NCBI GenBank assembly: GCA_020634135.1
Contig: JACKCG010000004.1
Coordinates: forward strand, 1 to 64,000
Length of the DNA stretch: 64,000 bases
From: Anaerolineaceae bacterium
Lineage (GTDB): Bacteria > Chloroflexota > Anaerolineae > Aggregatilineales > Phototrophicaceae
Direction of reading: 5' to 3'
Shown here: positions 43,266 through 52,204 of the stretch, piece after piece
How positions within the stretch are numbered: position 1 is the stretch's first letter
How the letters are laid out: every line of letters starts with the position of its first letter
Made by a program: the position numbers and the translations under genes
The notes under the pieces: model-generated
Told to the model about the DNA's origin: nothing
The model's input: the letters and a program-made list of their open reading frames with translations, nothing else
The model's database searches: none

Positions 43266-43637
43266 TCAGTCCGCAATAAAGGTGGAATTGCCGCAAAATT
43301 CCGAATGTGCTGCGATTGCAGGGATTGCAGCAAGGTGGGCGATTCTGAGGGGAAAATCGGGGGCGAGGGTTGCTGCAAAAAGCTGGGGATTGCTGCATAA
43401 TGTCCGGGTTTATGCATTGGCACTCACTGTTGAGAGGTTGAGTCCGGGGGGAAACGCGCCGGGGGTTAAATCCCAGCGGACAATGCAGGCATTGTCCCTA
43501 CGAAATACGGGATTGCCTGGACGGGGGACGGCCAGAAGGCAGTCCTTACGTGTTTTCACCATACCACAAAAACGGGGTTGGATGGTGAATTTATGTTCAA
43601 ACATTTGTTCAGAGATGGCGGGGGACAGCGCCCGGTT
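43266..43637. other. intergenic region between ABC exporter and PfkB kinase
   Basis: 372 bases between convergent genes. It has no credible gene. The left half is unusually G-rich and repeats GATTGC/TTGCTGCA elements (43313-43400). A perfect palindrome lies at 43478-43497. A weak stem GGAATT / AATTCC occurs 20 bases after the exporter stop. Confidence 0.6.
43478..43497. repeat. palindrome GGACAATGC-AG-GCATTGTCC
   Basis: Perfect 9-base arms with a 2-base loop, followed by CTACG. The layout resembles the palindromes at 7513 and 62349 and the GGTAGGGG repeat at 9518. Confidence 0.6.
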
Positions 43638-44543
43638 TTACTGCGCCAGCGCCCAGGCCAGGCGTTCATCGCGGGCGCGCTGGAAATCGGGGATGATCGA
43701 GGTATCCAGCACGCCGACCTGCTCAACCGTAAATGAAGCCGCTACCGCGCCATAACACCCGGCGGTACGCAGATCGTGAGTCTGGTGCCAGCCCACCAGG
43801 AACGCGCCGCAGTAGGTGTTGCCCGCCCCGGTGACATCCACTACTTGTTTAACCGGGACAACCGGGATGTGTATGAGATCGCTCACGCCGCGCCGCCCGA
43901 CCAGTGAACCGGCCTCGCCCAACCGCAGCGCGACGACATTCGCGCCGTCCGCCAGCAGCCGCCGTACTAACGCCGCCGGGTCGTTTTCCCCGTAAACCTG
44001 CCCCGCTTCGAGCAGATTGGGCGACACAACTGCCGCACGGGGGAGCGCCGCCACCAGCGCCTTACGGTTTTCCGGGACCATGAAGTGCTGGTCGGGTTCC
44101 CACAGGATTTCCGCATTCGGGAATACATCGCAAAAGCGCAAAAACTCATCTGCACCGCGCAGCACCGTCACGGCGGAGACATCCCGCACGGTGGCGGGAA
44201 TCGTATCCGGCGTTGGTTCCACCAGAAAGCGCAGATAGTCGTCCACGCGGAATATCTCGGTGCGTCGTCCGTTCCACTCAAAAACCTGCCAGGCGCGTAT
44301 CTGCGGCATGTTCAGCCGGGTGGCATAGCGCATATCAAAATCACGTTCCAGCCGTGCCGTGATCTCCGGCGGAACATCCGTCCCCAGGCAGGCCAGCAGC
44401 GCCGGACGCACTGACACAGCGACCATCCCGGCGGCGGTGTGCGTGCCCCCGCCACCCAGCACGGCCATATCGGTGCGTCCATCGGGGTACACGATGTCAT
44501 CAATGATAATGCTGCCTACACAGGCAAATTCGGGCGTAGTCAT
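43638..44543 (-). CDS. PfkB family sugar kinase
   Basis: A 301-residue ribokinase-fold protein. The ATP/anion-hole motif is VTGAGNTYCGAFLVGW, where the usual GAGD catalytic Asp is Asn. The N-terminus has GSIIIDDIVYPDG and LGGGGTHTAAGMVAV. The family phosphorylates sugars, nucleosides or related alcohols; the Asn substitution could reduce or alter activity. It is the last gene of a unit with a SIS protein and a nucleoside hydrolase, so a nucleoside-derived or amino-sugar substrate is plausible. Confidence 0.85.
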   Translation of the reverse strand: MTTPEFACVGSIIIDDIVYPDGRTDMAVLGGGGTHTAAGMVAVSVRPALLACLGTDVPPEITARLERDFDMRYATRLNMPQIRAWQVFEWNGRRTEIFRVDDYLRFLVEPTPDTIPATVRDVSAVTVLRGADEFLRFCDVFPNAEILWEPDQHFMVPENRKALVAALPRAAVVSPNLLEAGQVYGENDPAALVRRLLADGANVVALRLGEAGSLVGRRGVSDLIHIPVVPVKQVVDVTGAGNTYCGAFLVGWHQTHDLRTAGCYGAVAASFTVEQVGVLDTSIIPDFQRARDERLAWALAQ

Positions 44544-44549
44544 GCGTTT

Positions 44550-45713
44550 TCAGCGCCGCAGTTCGGTCTGCATGTGGCTTTTCCGGATGCGGGATGCCCC
44601 GGTTGGCGACCAATCTACGGTGCGCCCGCCACCGAAATCCCGGAAGTAGGGAGTCCCTAACAGGGCGGCCCGTTCGGCAGCAAACAATTCCCCGACCAGG
44701 CTGTAGACCAGCGGCGCGAAACATTCGCGCACGTTCCCGCGCACCGGTAAAATTGTCTGGACGTACTGTGAAATCCCGCTTTCCCCGGCGGGGACGACAG
44801 CCGCCAGCGGCAGGCCAATGCTCTGCGCCGCCCGCGCCAGTTCGGCCATGCGATCAGCGTCGAAGCCGTCTGCATCCATCAGGATCGTGGGGACAGGCCG
44901 CTCGACAAAGTATTGCAGATGCGTCCATTCCTCAGTTTCCTGCGCCATCGCCGCATCGCCGGAGGCCTCCAGAAGTTTCGCGGCGCTGAACATGGCTGCG
45001 CCGTACATCGGGCCAGCGCCCACGAAGACGTAATCCTGGTAATCGCGCCACCGCTCAACCAACGCCTTCACCGCTGGTTCACAGTCCGTGATTATGGCTT
45101 CCATCACGTCCGCCAGGTCGCGCAGTTCCGCCCGCAGCGCATCGGCGGCAGCTGTCGTCATGTGGCCGCGCACCTCGCCAATCCGCAGCGCTGCACTGTA
45201 GAGCGCTATCTGGGATGCCAGGTATGAGCGCACACCAGGGACAACCATGCCCGCGAGTTCATCGGGCAGCGGCGGGACGGTGGTCGTGAAGACCCGTTCG
45301 GCGGCCTGGGCCAGCGGCGAGTCGGGTGTGCCGGTCAGTGCCACTGTTGTTGCCCCGGCTTTGCGGGCAAGCTGCGCGGCTTCGATAGTCCGGGATACGA
45401 CGCCGGAGACTGAAATTGTCATCACGAGATTGGTCTGCGGGCCGGTATCTGCCAGATAGGGGACGGTGTAGCGGCTGAAGGTCAGGGAGCTGAGCGCCTG
45501 CGTGGGCAGCCCGGCCAGTTGGTGGAACGCGAGTTCTGCGCCGTAGGGAGCATGGTAGCTATCGCCGCAGCCCACCAGGTAAATCCGTTTGGCGGACGTA
45601 CACATCTCAAAATCGAAGGTATGGCGGGCGGACGCATCAAACGGCCCGGTTACCTGGCGGACAAGTTCGGGCAGGGTGTCAATTTGCTGGTGCATGGGTG
45701 AACGTTGTGACAT
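44550..45713 (-). CDS. SIS domain protein (GlmS/FrlB-like isomerase or deglycase)
   Basis: A 387-residue protein with two SIS domains. QIDTLPELVRQVTGPFD and IYLVGCGDSYHAPYGAELAF open the first, and MTISVSGVVSRTIEAAQLA is its phosphate-binding turn; the second holds YVFVGAGPMYGAAMFSAAKL and E-x-EEWTHLQYF. This is like AgaS/FrlB or the isomerase half of GlmS, without the glutaminase domain. ATG at 45713 is chosen. It lies 6 bases upstream of the kinase gene and overlaps nothing. Confidence 0.86.
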   Translation of the reverse strand: MSQRSPMHQQIDTLPELVRQVTGPFDASARHTFDFEMCTSAKRIYLVGCGDSYHAPYGAELAFHQLAGLPTQALSSLTFSRYTVPYLADTGPQTNLVMTISVSGVVSRTIEAAQLARKAGATTVALTGTPDSPLAQAAERVFTTTVPPLPDELAGMVVPGVRSYLASQIALYSAALRIGEVRGHMTTAAADALRAELRDLADVMEAIITDCEPAVKALVERWRDYQDYVFVGAGPMYGAAMFSAAKLLEASGDAAMAQETEEWTHLQYFVERPVPTILMDADGFDADRMAELARAAQSIGLPLAAVVPAGESGISQYVQTILPVRGNVRECFAPLVYSLVGELFAAERAALLGTPYFRDFGGGRTVDWSPTGASRIRKSHMQTELRR

Positions 45714-45730
45714 GGTGGTTTCCTCGGTTT

Positions 45731-46705
45731 CTAATGCACACATTTTTCCAGCAGGGCTTTCCAGCGGGCGGCGTCAATTTCCCAGCAGACGGTGATGTGC
45801 GGCTCGCCTTTTTGCGCCAGCACCTGCCACATGGCAACATTGGCCGTGTCGTAAGGTGTGACATTCAGCCCATCCACGACGGTCATGCCGCGGGTGTAGA
45901 CGCCTTCACATTCAACCTCAACATAGTGCTTGCTCTTGCGGGTGCAGATGGTCGGGTCGAGGGCGATTGCCATCGCCACCGGGTCGGGCAGTCCCAGGCC
46001 GGGGTCACCCAGCCAATCCCGGTTGGCGGCCAGCGCTGAGGCGTTGCAGTCAATGGTGAAGTTGGAAAGCGGCGTATTAATGGTCTCTTTGTAGTAGCGC
46101 ATCTCGTCTTCAGTCAGGTTGGCGTCGCCCCGGCAGGTTTCCCAGCCGATCATCTCAATGGGCATCCCGGAACGGAACACCATCCGCGCCGCTTCCGGGT
46201 CGCACCAGATGTTATATTCCGCCGCCGGGGTGATATTGCCCACTGTACAGGCCGCACCGCCCATCACGATACACCGGCTGACCATCCCGGCGATCTCCGG
46301 CGCTTGCGAAAGTGCCAGCGCGACATTCGTCAGCGGGCCAAGCGTTACGAGTTCGACGCCAGGGTTGGCACGAATCATGTCAATCAGAGCGGGGACGGCG
46401 TGCTGCTTCTCCGCCGGGCGTTTGGGGGCAGGGTAGTTCATGTTGCCCATGCCATCCGGCCCATGAAAGAAATAGGCGCGGTAGACTTCGCGCATCAGCG
46501 GCGCGTCAGCCCCTTCATAGACGGGTATGTCTTTGCCGCATAGTTCCGCCGTATAGCGGGCGTTGATGCTGCCCTGCGCGACCGGCATGTTCCCGGCCAC
46601 GATGGTCATGCCGATGACCTCGACATCCGGCGATTGCAGTGCCATGAGTATCGCCACAGCGTCATCTGAGGCAGTATCGGTGTCAATAATCATTTTTCGG
46701 GTCAT
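45731..46705 (-). CDS. nucleoside hydrolase, IunH-like (first copy)
   Basis: A 324-residue enzyme. The calcium-binding DTDTASDDAVAIL near residues 8-20, GPLTNVALALSQAPEI, MGGAACTVGNITPAAEYN, and the late VDGLNVTP region match the inosine-uridine nucleoside hydrolase family. It splits ribonucleosides into base and ribose. A second copy is at 48244-49185. It leads a unit with the SIS protein and PfkB kinase, giving a possible ribose-processing path. Confidence 0.92.
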   Translation of the reverse strand: MTRKMIIDTDTASDDAVAILMALQSPDVEVIGMTIVAGNMPVAQGSINARYTAELCGKDIPVYEGADAPLMREVYRAYFFHGPDGMGNMNYPAPKRPAEKQHAVPALIDMIRANPGVELVTLGPLTNVALALSQAPEIAGMVSRCIVMGGAACTVGNITPAAEYNIWCDPEAARMVFRSGMPIEMIGWETCRGDANLTEDEMRYYKETINTPLSNFTIDCNASALAANRDWLGDPGLGLPDPVAMAIALDPTICTRKSKHYVEVECEGVYTRGMTVVDGLNVTPYDTANVAMWQVLAQKGEPHITVCWEIDAARWKALLEKCVH

Positions 46706-46755
46706 GTTATTTCCTTAATGTTGTAAGAATGATCTGTAGCCAATCGGCGGTTGAG

Positions 46756-48204
46756 TTACTCCGCTATGTCGGGCGAATCCGAATTCAGTGAGGCGATAAA
46801 TTTCCTAATTTCCTCAATCACTTTACGGATGAATGCCGCTGTATCCTCATCGGATGCCTGTGCCAGCCGTTCCAGCGTGTCTATCAGGGCTTCCAGCACA
46901 TAAGGGCTTTCGGTAGGTACTGTGTTAAACACCTTGTTGAGCGTATCTTTGACCGCTGACATCTCTCTTCTTGCCAGTTGGGCGGTGAGCAGATCGGCCC
47001 ACGCCCAGTAATTGCTGGGGTCAAACTGTAATTCACTTTCAGCCAGTTGTTCCACCCGTTCATAGGTGCGAAGCATGGCCTCACGATTATTGGTCTGGAG
47101 ATAGAGCAGCGCCAAATTGCTGAAGGGATAGGAAGAATGCGGGACGGCATTAGCAGCGTTTTCATAGGCATGAATGGCCTCATTGATCTGGCCGCGACGG
47201 CGGTATAACCCGCCCAACGATCCCCACCAGGATTCACCCTCATCATCCACCAGTCTGGGCGAAATCGTCAGCGCCTTCAGCAAGTAGGATTCTGCCTGAT
47301 TCAATGTCAGGTTACGTTCCAGACCTTCCAGTTTCTCGCCTTTGCGGCGGTACACATAGCCCAGCGCGGCCAGTGCCGGGGCGAAATCCGGCTCTATTTC
47401 CAACGCCCTGGTGAGATATTGCTCGGCTTCTTCCAATAGGCCGGACTGCGTGGAAACATACCCCAGGCGATAATAAAGGATCAGGTTTGTAGGATCGAGT
47501 TCGAGCGCCCGATGATAAGTTTCCATCGCGCCGCTGAAATCCTGTGAGCGATACTGGCGCTCACCCAGGGGCATCAATGACATCGCCAGGTTGGCGTTGG
47601 CGACCTTGCGCCGTTCGTCCTCAAACCGGTTGATGATCTCCCCCATCTTTTCTTCCAGTTCGGCGTAGCGGGACGCCAGGCCAGTATCAAAATCGCTCAC
47701 AAACGAGGTAAGCTCATCACGGAGTTTCACCGTCTGCGATTTTCCCTCGTCAATGATCGCTTCCACGCGGTAAGTTGCTTTTTCGGCCTGCCGCTTGGCT
47801 TCCAGTACTTCCTCAGAGAGTCTGTGGACATCGTCCAGACGCTTCGTTCGCTGGCCGATTTCTTCCAGCGCCATATCCAGCCGTTCATTCAGGGCTTGCA
47901 ACCGCCGGAAACCCAGAAAACCGGCAGCGATTGCCAGCGCCGGGATCAACAGCCCCAGGAATGCGCCGAGGATTTCAAACAAGTTAAGCAGGTTAAAACT
48001 CAGGTCAATAGCGGTAACGGCCTGTTCTGCGGCCTGCTCCGCCCGCGCTGCTGCTTCCTCAACACGTGTCACCATGCCCTGCATTTCATCCGAAACAGCG
48101 GATTGTGCGGGTGTTGGCGGCGGCTCAGTGGCCTCCTGAGCGGCTGCCGGAATAACGACCAATAGGATGCAAAACAGAACAATGATGGGTAAGTTCAGGC
48201 GCAT
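46756..48204 (-). CDS. exported/membrane TPR protein with coiled coil
   Basis: A 482-residue protein. A signal peptide (RLNLPIIVLFCILLVVIPAA) is followed by an acidic Glu/Pro region, an Ala-rich coiled coil, and one membrane segment (ILGAFLGLLIPALAIAAGFL) near residue 78. A second coiled-coil stretch runs to about 200. From about 215 onward there are TPR repeats such as AMETYHRALELDPTNLILYY and EAEQYLTRALEIEPDFAPAL. TPRs mediate protein-protein contacts; their side of the membrane is not clear. It lies between the two nucleoside hydrolase genes with no obvious link. Confidence 0.82.
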   Translation of the reverse strand: MRLNLPIIVLFCILLVVIPAAAQEATEPPPTPAQSAVSDEMQGMVTRVEEAAARAEQAAEQAVTAIDLSFNLLNLFEILGAFLGLLIPALAIAAGFLGFRRLQALNERLDMALEEIGQRTKRLDDVHRLSEEVLEAKRQAEKATYRVEAIIDEGKSQTVKLRDELTSFVSDFDTGLASRYAELEEKMGEIINRFEDERRKVANANLAMSLMPLGERQYRSQDFSGAMETYHRALELDPTNLILYYRLGYVSTQSGLLEEAEQYLTRALEIEPDFAPALAALGYVYRRKGEKLEGLERNLTLNQAESYLLKALTISPRLVDDEGESWWGSLGGLYRRRGQINEAIHAYENAANAVPHSSYPFSNLALLYLQTNNREAMLRTYERVEQLAESELQFDPSNYWAWADLLTAQLARREMSAVKDTLNKVFNTVPTESPYVLEALIDTLERLAQASDEDTAAFIRKVIEEIRKFIASLNSDSPDIAE

Positions 48205-48243
48205 AATAAATCCTTCTGTATCACTGTCTCGTATAGTCGCACC

Positions 48244-49185
48244 CTAATCCGCCATGCGTGCCATTTCGAGATCAATCATGCGCGTGCTGTCCACCCCGAC
48301 GCATACATTGACGAGCGGGCGGTCTTCCCAACCGGCGACAGGGCGTTTGCCGGTATTCGGCCAGGTTTTACCCCGACTGAGTCCCTGCGTTTCGACACGT
48401 ATCGGCCACTGCTCAACCTGGAAAAGGGTCGGGTCCAGCAGGTAGGCCACGGCAGACGAGTCATGGATAAAGATGCCGTCTATACCATAGAGTGTCTCGA
48501 AGAAGTTGCGATAAAATGGCACGATGCGGGCGATATGCTGTGCCATCGGGTTCTTGAGTGCGTTGTAATGTGCCAGATGCTTGCCCGTCATGTTGACCTG
48601 ATGCGTCACGTCCAGGCCGACCATTGTTACCTGCCAGGGCGCACCAAACACCACATCCGCCGCTTCCGGGTCGTTGCGGATATTGGCTTCCGCCGCAGGG
48701 CTGGCATTGCCGGGACAGAGCGCGTTCCCGCCCATCAGCACGACCTCCCGCACGTTTTGGGCGATACGCGGTTCCAGGCGCAGTGCCAGGGCGATGTTCG
48801 TCAGCGGGCCAACCGGGACAAGTGTAATCTCGCCGGGCTGGCTCATCACCTGGTCAATAATGAACTCGGCTGCGCTGGCGGCCAGCGGATTGCCACCAGG
48901 CAGGGGCAGATTCACGTCTCCCTGTCCATCCGCGCCGTGTACATATGGCACGGGTCCTTCGTAAGGCTGTGCTAACGGATTATCCGAGCCGGGCGCAACC
49001 GGAATATCGGGGCGGCCTGCAATTTCCATCAGGCGGATGGCATTGGTTGTTGCCAGGCTGGTATGCACATTGCCAAAAATCGTGGTCAGGCCGATAACTT
49101 CAAGTTCCGGTGAACGCATGGCGAAGTAAATCGCCATCGTGTCATCTACACCCGGATCGGTATCAATAATAATTTTTCGAGGCAT
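48244..49185 (-). CDS. nucleoside hydrolase, IunH-like (second copy)
   Basis: A 313-residue paralogue of the gene at 45731. IIIDTDPGVDDTMAIYFAMR carries the DxDxxxDD metal site; VPVGPLTNIALALRLEP and MGGNALCPGNASPAAEANI are conserved. The late IDGIFIHDSSAVAYLLDP supplies the remaining metal ligand region. Low identity to the first copy suggests different nucleoside preference. It is 26 bases downstream of the YjbQ-like gene on the same strand. Confidence 0.92.
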   Translation of the reverse strand: MPRKIIIDTDPGVDDTMAIYFAMRSPELEVIGLTTIFGNVHTSLATTNAIRLMEIAGRPDIPVAPGSDNPLAQPYEGPVPYVHGADGQGDVNLPLPGGNPLAASAAEFIIDQVMSQPGEITLVPVGPLTNIALALRLEPRIAQNVREVVLMGGNALCPGNASPAAEANIRNDPEAADVVFGAPWQVTMVGLDVTHQVNMTGKHLAHYNALKNPMAQHIARIVPFYRNFFETLYGIDGIFIHDSSAVAYLLDPTLFQVEQWPIRVETQGLSRGKTWPNTGKRPVAGWEDRPLVNVCVGVDSTRMIDLEMARMAD

Positions 49186-49211
49186 GAGTCTGTTTCCTTA
49201 TGGATGGTTGG

Positions 49212-49631
49212 TTAGTCGGCATCAGGGATAATTTTGACCAGCACTTTACGACTGCGCGGGCCGTCGAACTCGTAAAACAACACACTCTGAGAACCACCCA
49301 GGAGCGGCGCACCATCATGAATAATAAGCGTCACGCTGTGACCGACCAGCGCAGCTTTGACGTGCCCGGCGGCGTCTGCCGGGGTGTCATACTGATGCTG
49401 GAAGTCCACCCGTTTCGGGACAAGGCGCTGCATATCCGCGATGATGTCCTCGGCGGTAGCGGTATCCAACATTGAATTAATGGTGATGGCTGCCGTCGTG
49501 TGCGGCACGAAAAGGGCGCATATCCCGGCCTGTATACCCCCTGCTGATGTGATCGCGTCGCGCACCTGCGTCGTGATGTCGGTGAGGGACTCGCCGTTGG
49601 GCGTCTGGAGTGTGATGGTGGTCAGCGTCAT
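49212..49631 (-). CDS. YjbQ/UPF0047 family protein
   Basis: A 139-residue protein with the family pattern: GIQAGICALFVPHTTAAITI, MQRLVPKRVDFQHQYDTPAD, AAGHVKAALVGHSVTL, and GGSQSVLFYEFDGPRSR. Histidines in these motifs bind metal. The family has been linked to thiamine-phosphate synthase-like activity in vitro, but the physiological role is unclear. ATG at 49631 starts the conserved domain. The nucleoside hydrolase follows. Confidence 0.9.
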   Translation of the reverse strand: MTLTTITLQTPNGESLTDITTQVRDAITSAGGIQAGICALFVPHTTAAITINSMLDTATAEDIIADMQRLVPKRVDFQHQYDTPADAAGHVKAALVGHSVTLIIHDGAPLLGGSQSVLFYEFDGPRSRKVLVKIIPDAD

Positions 49632-49786
49632 CTGGCAGCCTTTGTTATGTGTAGCTCTGCGTCTTTGGCAGCGCTGTTTCCGGGATACAGAACATTGTAC
49701 CCTGACAAATCGTAATTTCCCCTGGTATTGGTTCAACCTTATGAGACCATTGTTAAATGGTGTCTCTGACTATGGGGTGCCCCGTT

Positions 49787-50023
49787 TCACCAGCGCGGTT
49801 TGACCTTGCCGGTATAGCCCATTTTTCGCAGTCGCTCGGCTTCCAATTGTTCGAGTTGATCGCTGACCCGCTCATAATCAGCGGTGGGGATGCGGTGGTC
49901 AATGCCCGCCGCATCGCGGTAGGTGTAGCCGACCCCGCCGCACCAGTTACATTCAATTGACTCGTGGCTCTCGTCCTCAAACCAGCCATAACCCTCACAC
50001 GAAATGCATTGCACAATCTCCAT
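49787..50023 (-). CDS. small zinc-ribbon protein (DnaJ-like CxxC pairs)
   Basis: A 78-residue protein starting MEIVQCISCEGYGWFED. Two cysteine pairs, CISCEGYG and CNWCGGVGY, match the CxxCxGxG zinc repeats of DnaJ. The remaining C-terminus is helical and basic (LEAERLRKMGYTGKVKPRW). It has no J-domain, so it is a free-standing zinc-ribbon protein. ATG at 50023 is chosen because the upstream extension is low-quality sequence. Function unknown. Confidence 0.75.
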   Translation of the reverse strand: MEIVQCISCEGYGWFEDESHESIECNWCGGVGYTYRDAAGIDHRIPTADYERVSDQLEQLEAERLRKMGYTGKVKPRW

Positions 50024-50723
50024 TAGCGCCCCTCTGCGTATTCGTCCATTTGCCCATTCTGCCTTCGGGGGTGTCTCGCCTACCTTGCCCCGATGCGCTG
50101 TGTCTATTTTACGTTTTATGTGAAATACGAACAGCGAAAGGTTCACTTTAGCCGTTGGCTGCTAGCCACTAGCCACTGGCGTTTTAGCATTTTAGCTGGT
50201 TAGCATCTTAGTGCTTCATCCGGTAAATCCTTGTAGGATTTTGTCCCTAACGTGCGCTGTTCTTGAGAAACTTCCTTACTGGATGAAGCATCTTAGCTTC
50301 TCAGGTGACCTGGAGTTCAATTTTCTCCCAGATGTGCGCTAACCCGCCGCTACCAATAACTAAAAACCGATGACTGAAAACTCACCGGCCTTTCCTGATA
50401 GGCATTTCTCCCAAACTATTTCACATAGAGCGTATTTTACCTTTTTATCCATTCGTTGAGAGTCTGAGGCTCTTGGACAATCATATTCGACTAACTGCCC
50501 TCTCCAATCCACCCGGCGTAATCACAACGGACGACAAGATAGTACAAGCTAACACGGCTCGCACGGTGTTGGATGCTATTCGATGTGCAGGGAATCAGGC
50601 GATTTCATAGTGCTCTACTGACACCCTGATGTTTCACCACGTGGTCATGCCAGGGATTGGTGAATGCATAAGCGCCGCGCCACCTGTGTACGCACAATTG
50701 CGGCGCGGCGATTGGGGACTGTG
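50024..50723. other. intergenic region upstream of the zinc-ribbon gene
   Basis: 700 bases without a credible gene. From 50150 to 50300 it has low-complexity 'tagccact / ttagcat' units, a 15-base inverted repeat (50212-50290) and the small hairpin AAATCC-TTGTA-GGATTT inside it. The rest, to 50723, shows no pattern I can name. Confidence 0.6.
50212..50290. repeat. 15-base imperfect inverted repeat enclosing a small hairpin
   Basis: TGCTTCATCCGGTAA (50212-50226) and TTACTGGATGAAGCA (50276-50290) pair with one mismatch. AAATCC / GGATTT lies just inside. Possible ends of a small non-autonomous element or a structured RNA. Confidence 0.5.
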
Positions 50724-51407
50724 TTACCCGGCGATATTGTCGAGCGCCTCAATATTATGAATAGTCAGTGTACGGTTATCGAATGAGATATAGCCGCGCT
50801 TCTCCCAATCTTTGAGAATTCGCTCTACTGCATCAGCGTCAATCGCCACTGCCCGCGCCAGCCGGTTTGTCCGCACCGTGCCGGGGACAGTGCCATTATG
50901 CCCGCCGCTGAGCAGGACAACAGCACTGGCAATCCGCGCCGCCACATTGCCAATCGCGTATTCACGTACCAACAGATTCATGCGATACAGGCGCTGGCTG
51001 AGGTCGCCAACCGCCTTGGCCGCAATCTCTGGTATCCGCGCGCAGGCATTCAGAAATGCATCCCGCCGCAGGGCGATCAAAGTACAGTCGGAGACAGCCA
51101 AGACGCCGCCGGTACGCGGCTGGTTGGATAGCATAGACAGGTCGCCAATCGCGTAGTACGGGCCTTCTGTCGCCAGTACAATTTCTTCCCCGCTAGGATA
51201 GCGCCGGACGATATGAACCTGACCATCATGAAGGATATACAGCGTATCTCCGGGGTCGCCCTGATGGAACAGGAACTCACCGGCCATCAGCTCGACATAC
51301 TGGCAGTGTTTCGCCAGTTCGATGAGCGCTTCATCGGAGACTGCCTTGAACAATGAAGCGTCCCGCAAGTCCTGGTACTTCACCTGGTCCGATATGATTT
51401 CCGCCAT
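50724..51407 (-). CDS. Crp/Fnr family transcriptional regulator
   Basis: A 227-residue protein. The N-terminal cyclic-nucleotide-binding fold has GEFLFHQGDPGDTLYILHDG and GEEIVLATEGPYYAIGDLSM, and the C-terminal winged helix has TVRTNRLARAVAIDADAVER and LKDWEKRGYISFDNRTLTI. Cysteines of the FNR Fe-S type are absent, so it is not an oxygen sensor of that kind. The PYYAIGDLSML stretch lacks the canonical RTA cAMP pocket, and the ligand is unknown. Targets are not evident. ATG at 51407 is chosen. Confidence 0.9.
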   Translation of the reverse strand: MAEIISDQVKYQDLRDASLFKAVSDEALIELAKHCQYVELMAGEFLFHQGDPGDTLYILHDGQVHIVRRYPSGEEIVLATEGPYYAIGDLSMLSNQPRTGGVLAVSDCTLIALRRDAFLNACARIPEIAAKAVGDLSQRLYRMNLLVREYAIGNVAARIASAVVLLSGGHNGTVPGTVRTNRLARAVAIDADAVERILKDWEKRGYISFDNRTLTIHNIEALDNIAG

Positions 51408-51517
51408 TGCTGCCTTCCTTTGCAACCCGGCGGGGAATATCCCCGCCACCGTACATTGCCTCTAGAGTAACACGGTTTAGGGCTGAGGTGGGATTTTGCG
51501 GGAAGAGTCAGATCGAG

Positions 51518-52204
51518 TTACGAGCGGAAGTGACGCTCAACTTCCATGATTTTGTCTACACGTTTGGCATGGCGCCCGCCAGCGAATGGAGTACTCAACC
51601 AGATTTCGACAATGAGTTTTGCCAGATTATTGCCGATCATCCCTGCTCCCAATGTGAGCAGATTGGCGTTGTTGTGTTCACGGCTGTTGACGGCGGTCGC
51701 CTGGTCATAGCACATGGCCGCCCGCACACCGGGCACTTTGTTCGCCACCATACATGAACCGATGCCCGCGCCGTCTATCATGATGCCGCGCCAGGCACGC
51801 CCGCTGCTCACTGACTGGGCAACGGCAAGGGCGAAATCGGGGTAATCCACGCTGGCCGGGCCGTTAGTGCCACAGTCAATCACGGTGTATTCTGGCTGCA
51901 AGAACGCTTTGAGCATCTCCTTCATGGCATAACCGCCATGATCCGCGCCAATTGCCACCGTTTTATGTTCGGGAACAATCTCAGCTTCACTGGCAGGCAG
52001 CAGCGTCACCCGGCGGGCTAAGGCCGCGCTGCGGGCAAGCGGTGTCACCAATGCGCCCGGCGGCAGGGATAATGTGCCGCCATCCGGTACGGCATTCACA
52101 GCCATCTCGTCAATCACTGTGCGCGGGGCAGGGGATTCATCCTGATTCAGGTGGCGGCGCAGCGCGGCAGCGACTTCACGGCGGATACTCTCTTCGTCGG
52201 CCAT
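51518..52204 (-). CDS. RpiB/LacAB-type sugar-phosphate isomerase with N-terminal extension
   Basis: A 228-residue protein. From residue about 81 it is an RpiB domain: KTVAIGADHGGYAMKEMLK, DCGTNGPASVDYPDFA, and NSREHNNANLLTLGAGMI. The catalytic-Cys position of RpiB (ICGTGIG) reads IDGAGIGSCMVANK with Asp144, a variant seen in microcompartment-linked RpiB-like proteins. The first 75 residues, with VIDEMAVNAVP, DGGTLSLPPGALVTPLARSA, resemble an N-terminal segment found in such proteins. The true substrate is therefore uncertain. No microcompartment genes are in the window. Confidence 0.82.
   Translation of the reverse strand: MADEESIRREVAAALRRHLNQDESPAPRTVIDEMAVNAVPDGGTLSLPPGALVTPLARSAALARRVTLLPASEAEIVPEHKTVAIGADHGGYAMKEMLKAFLQPEYTVIDCGTNGPASVDYPDFALAVAQSVSSGRAWRGIMIDGAGIGSCMVANKVPGVRAAMCYDQATAVNSREHNNANLLTLGAGMIGNNLAKLIVEIWLSTPFAGGRHAKRVDKIMEVERHFRS

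Noticed and set aside
43234..43755. 173-codon plus-strand frame spanning the gap after the ABC exporter
   Set aside because: Overlaps both neighbours and translates a repeat-rich intergenic region; composition is not protein-like.
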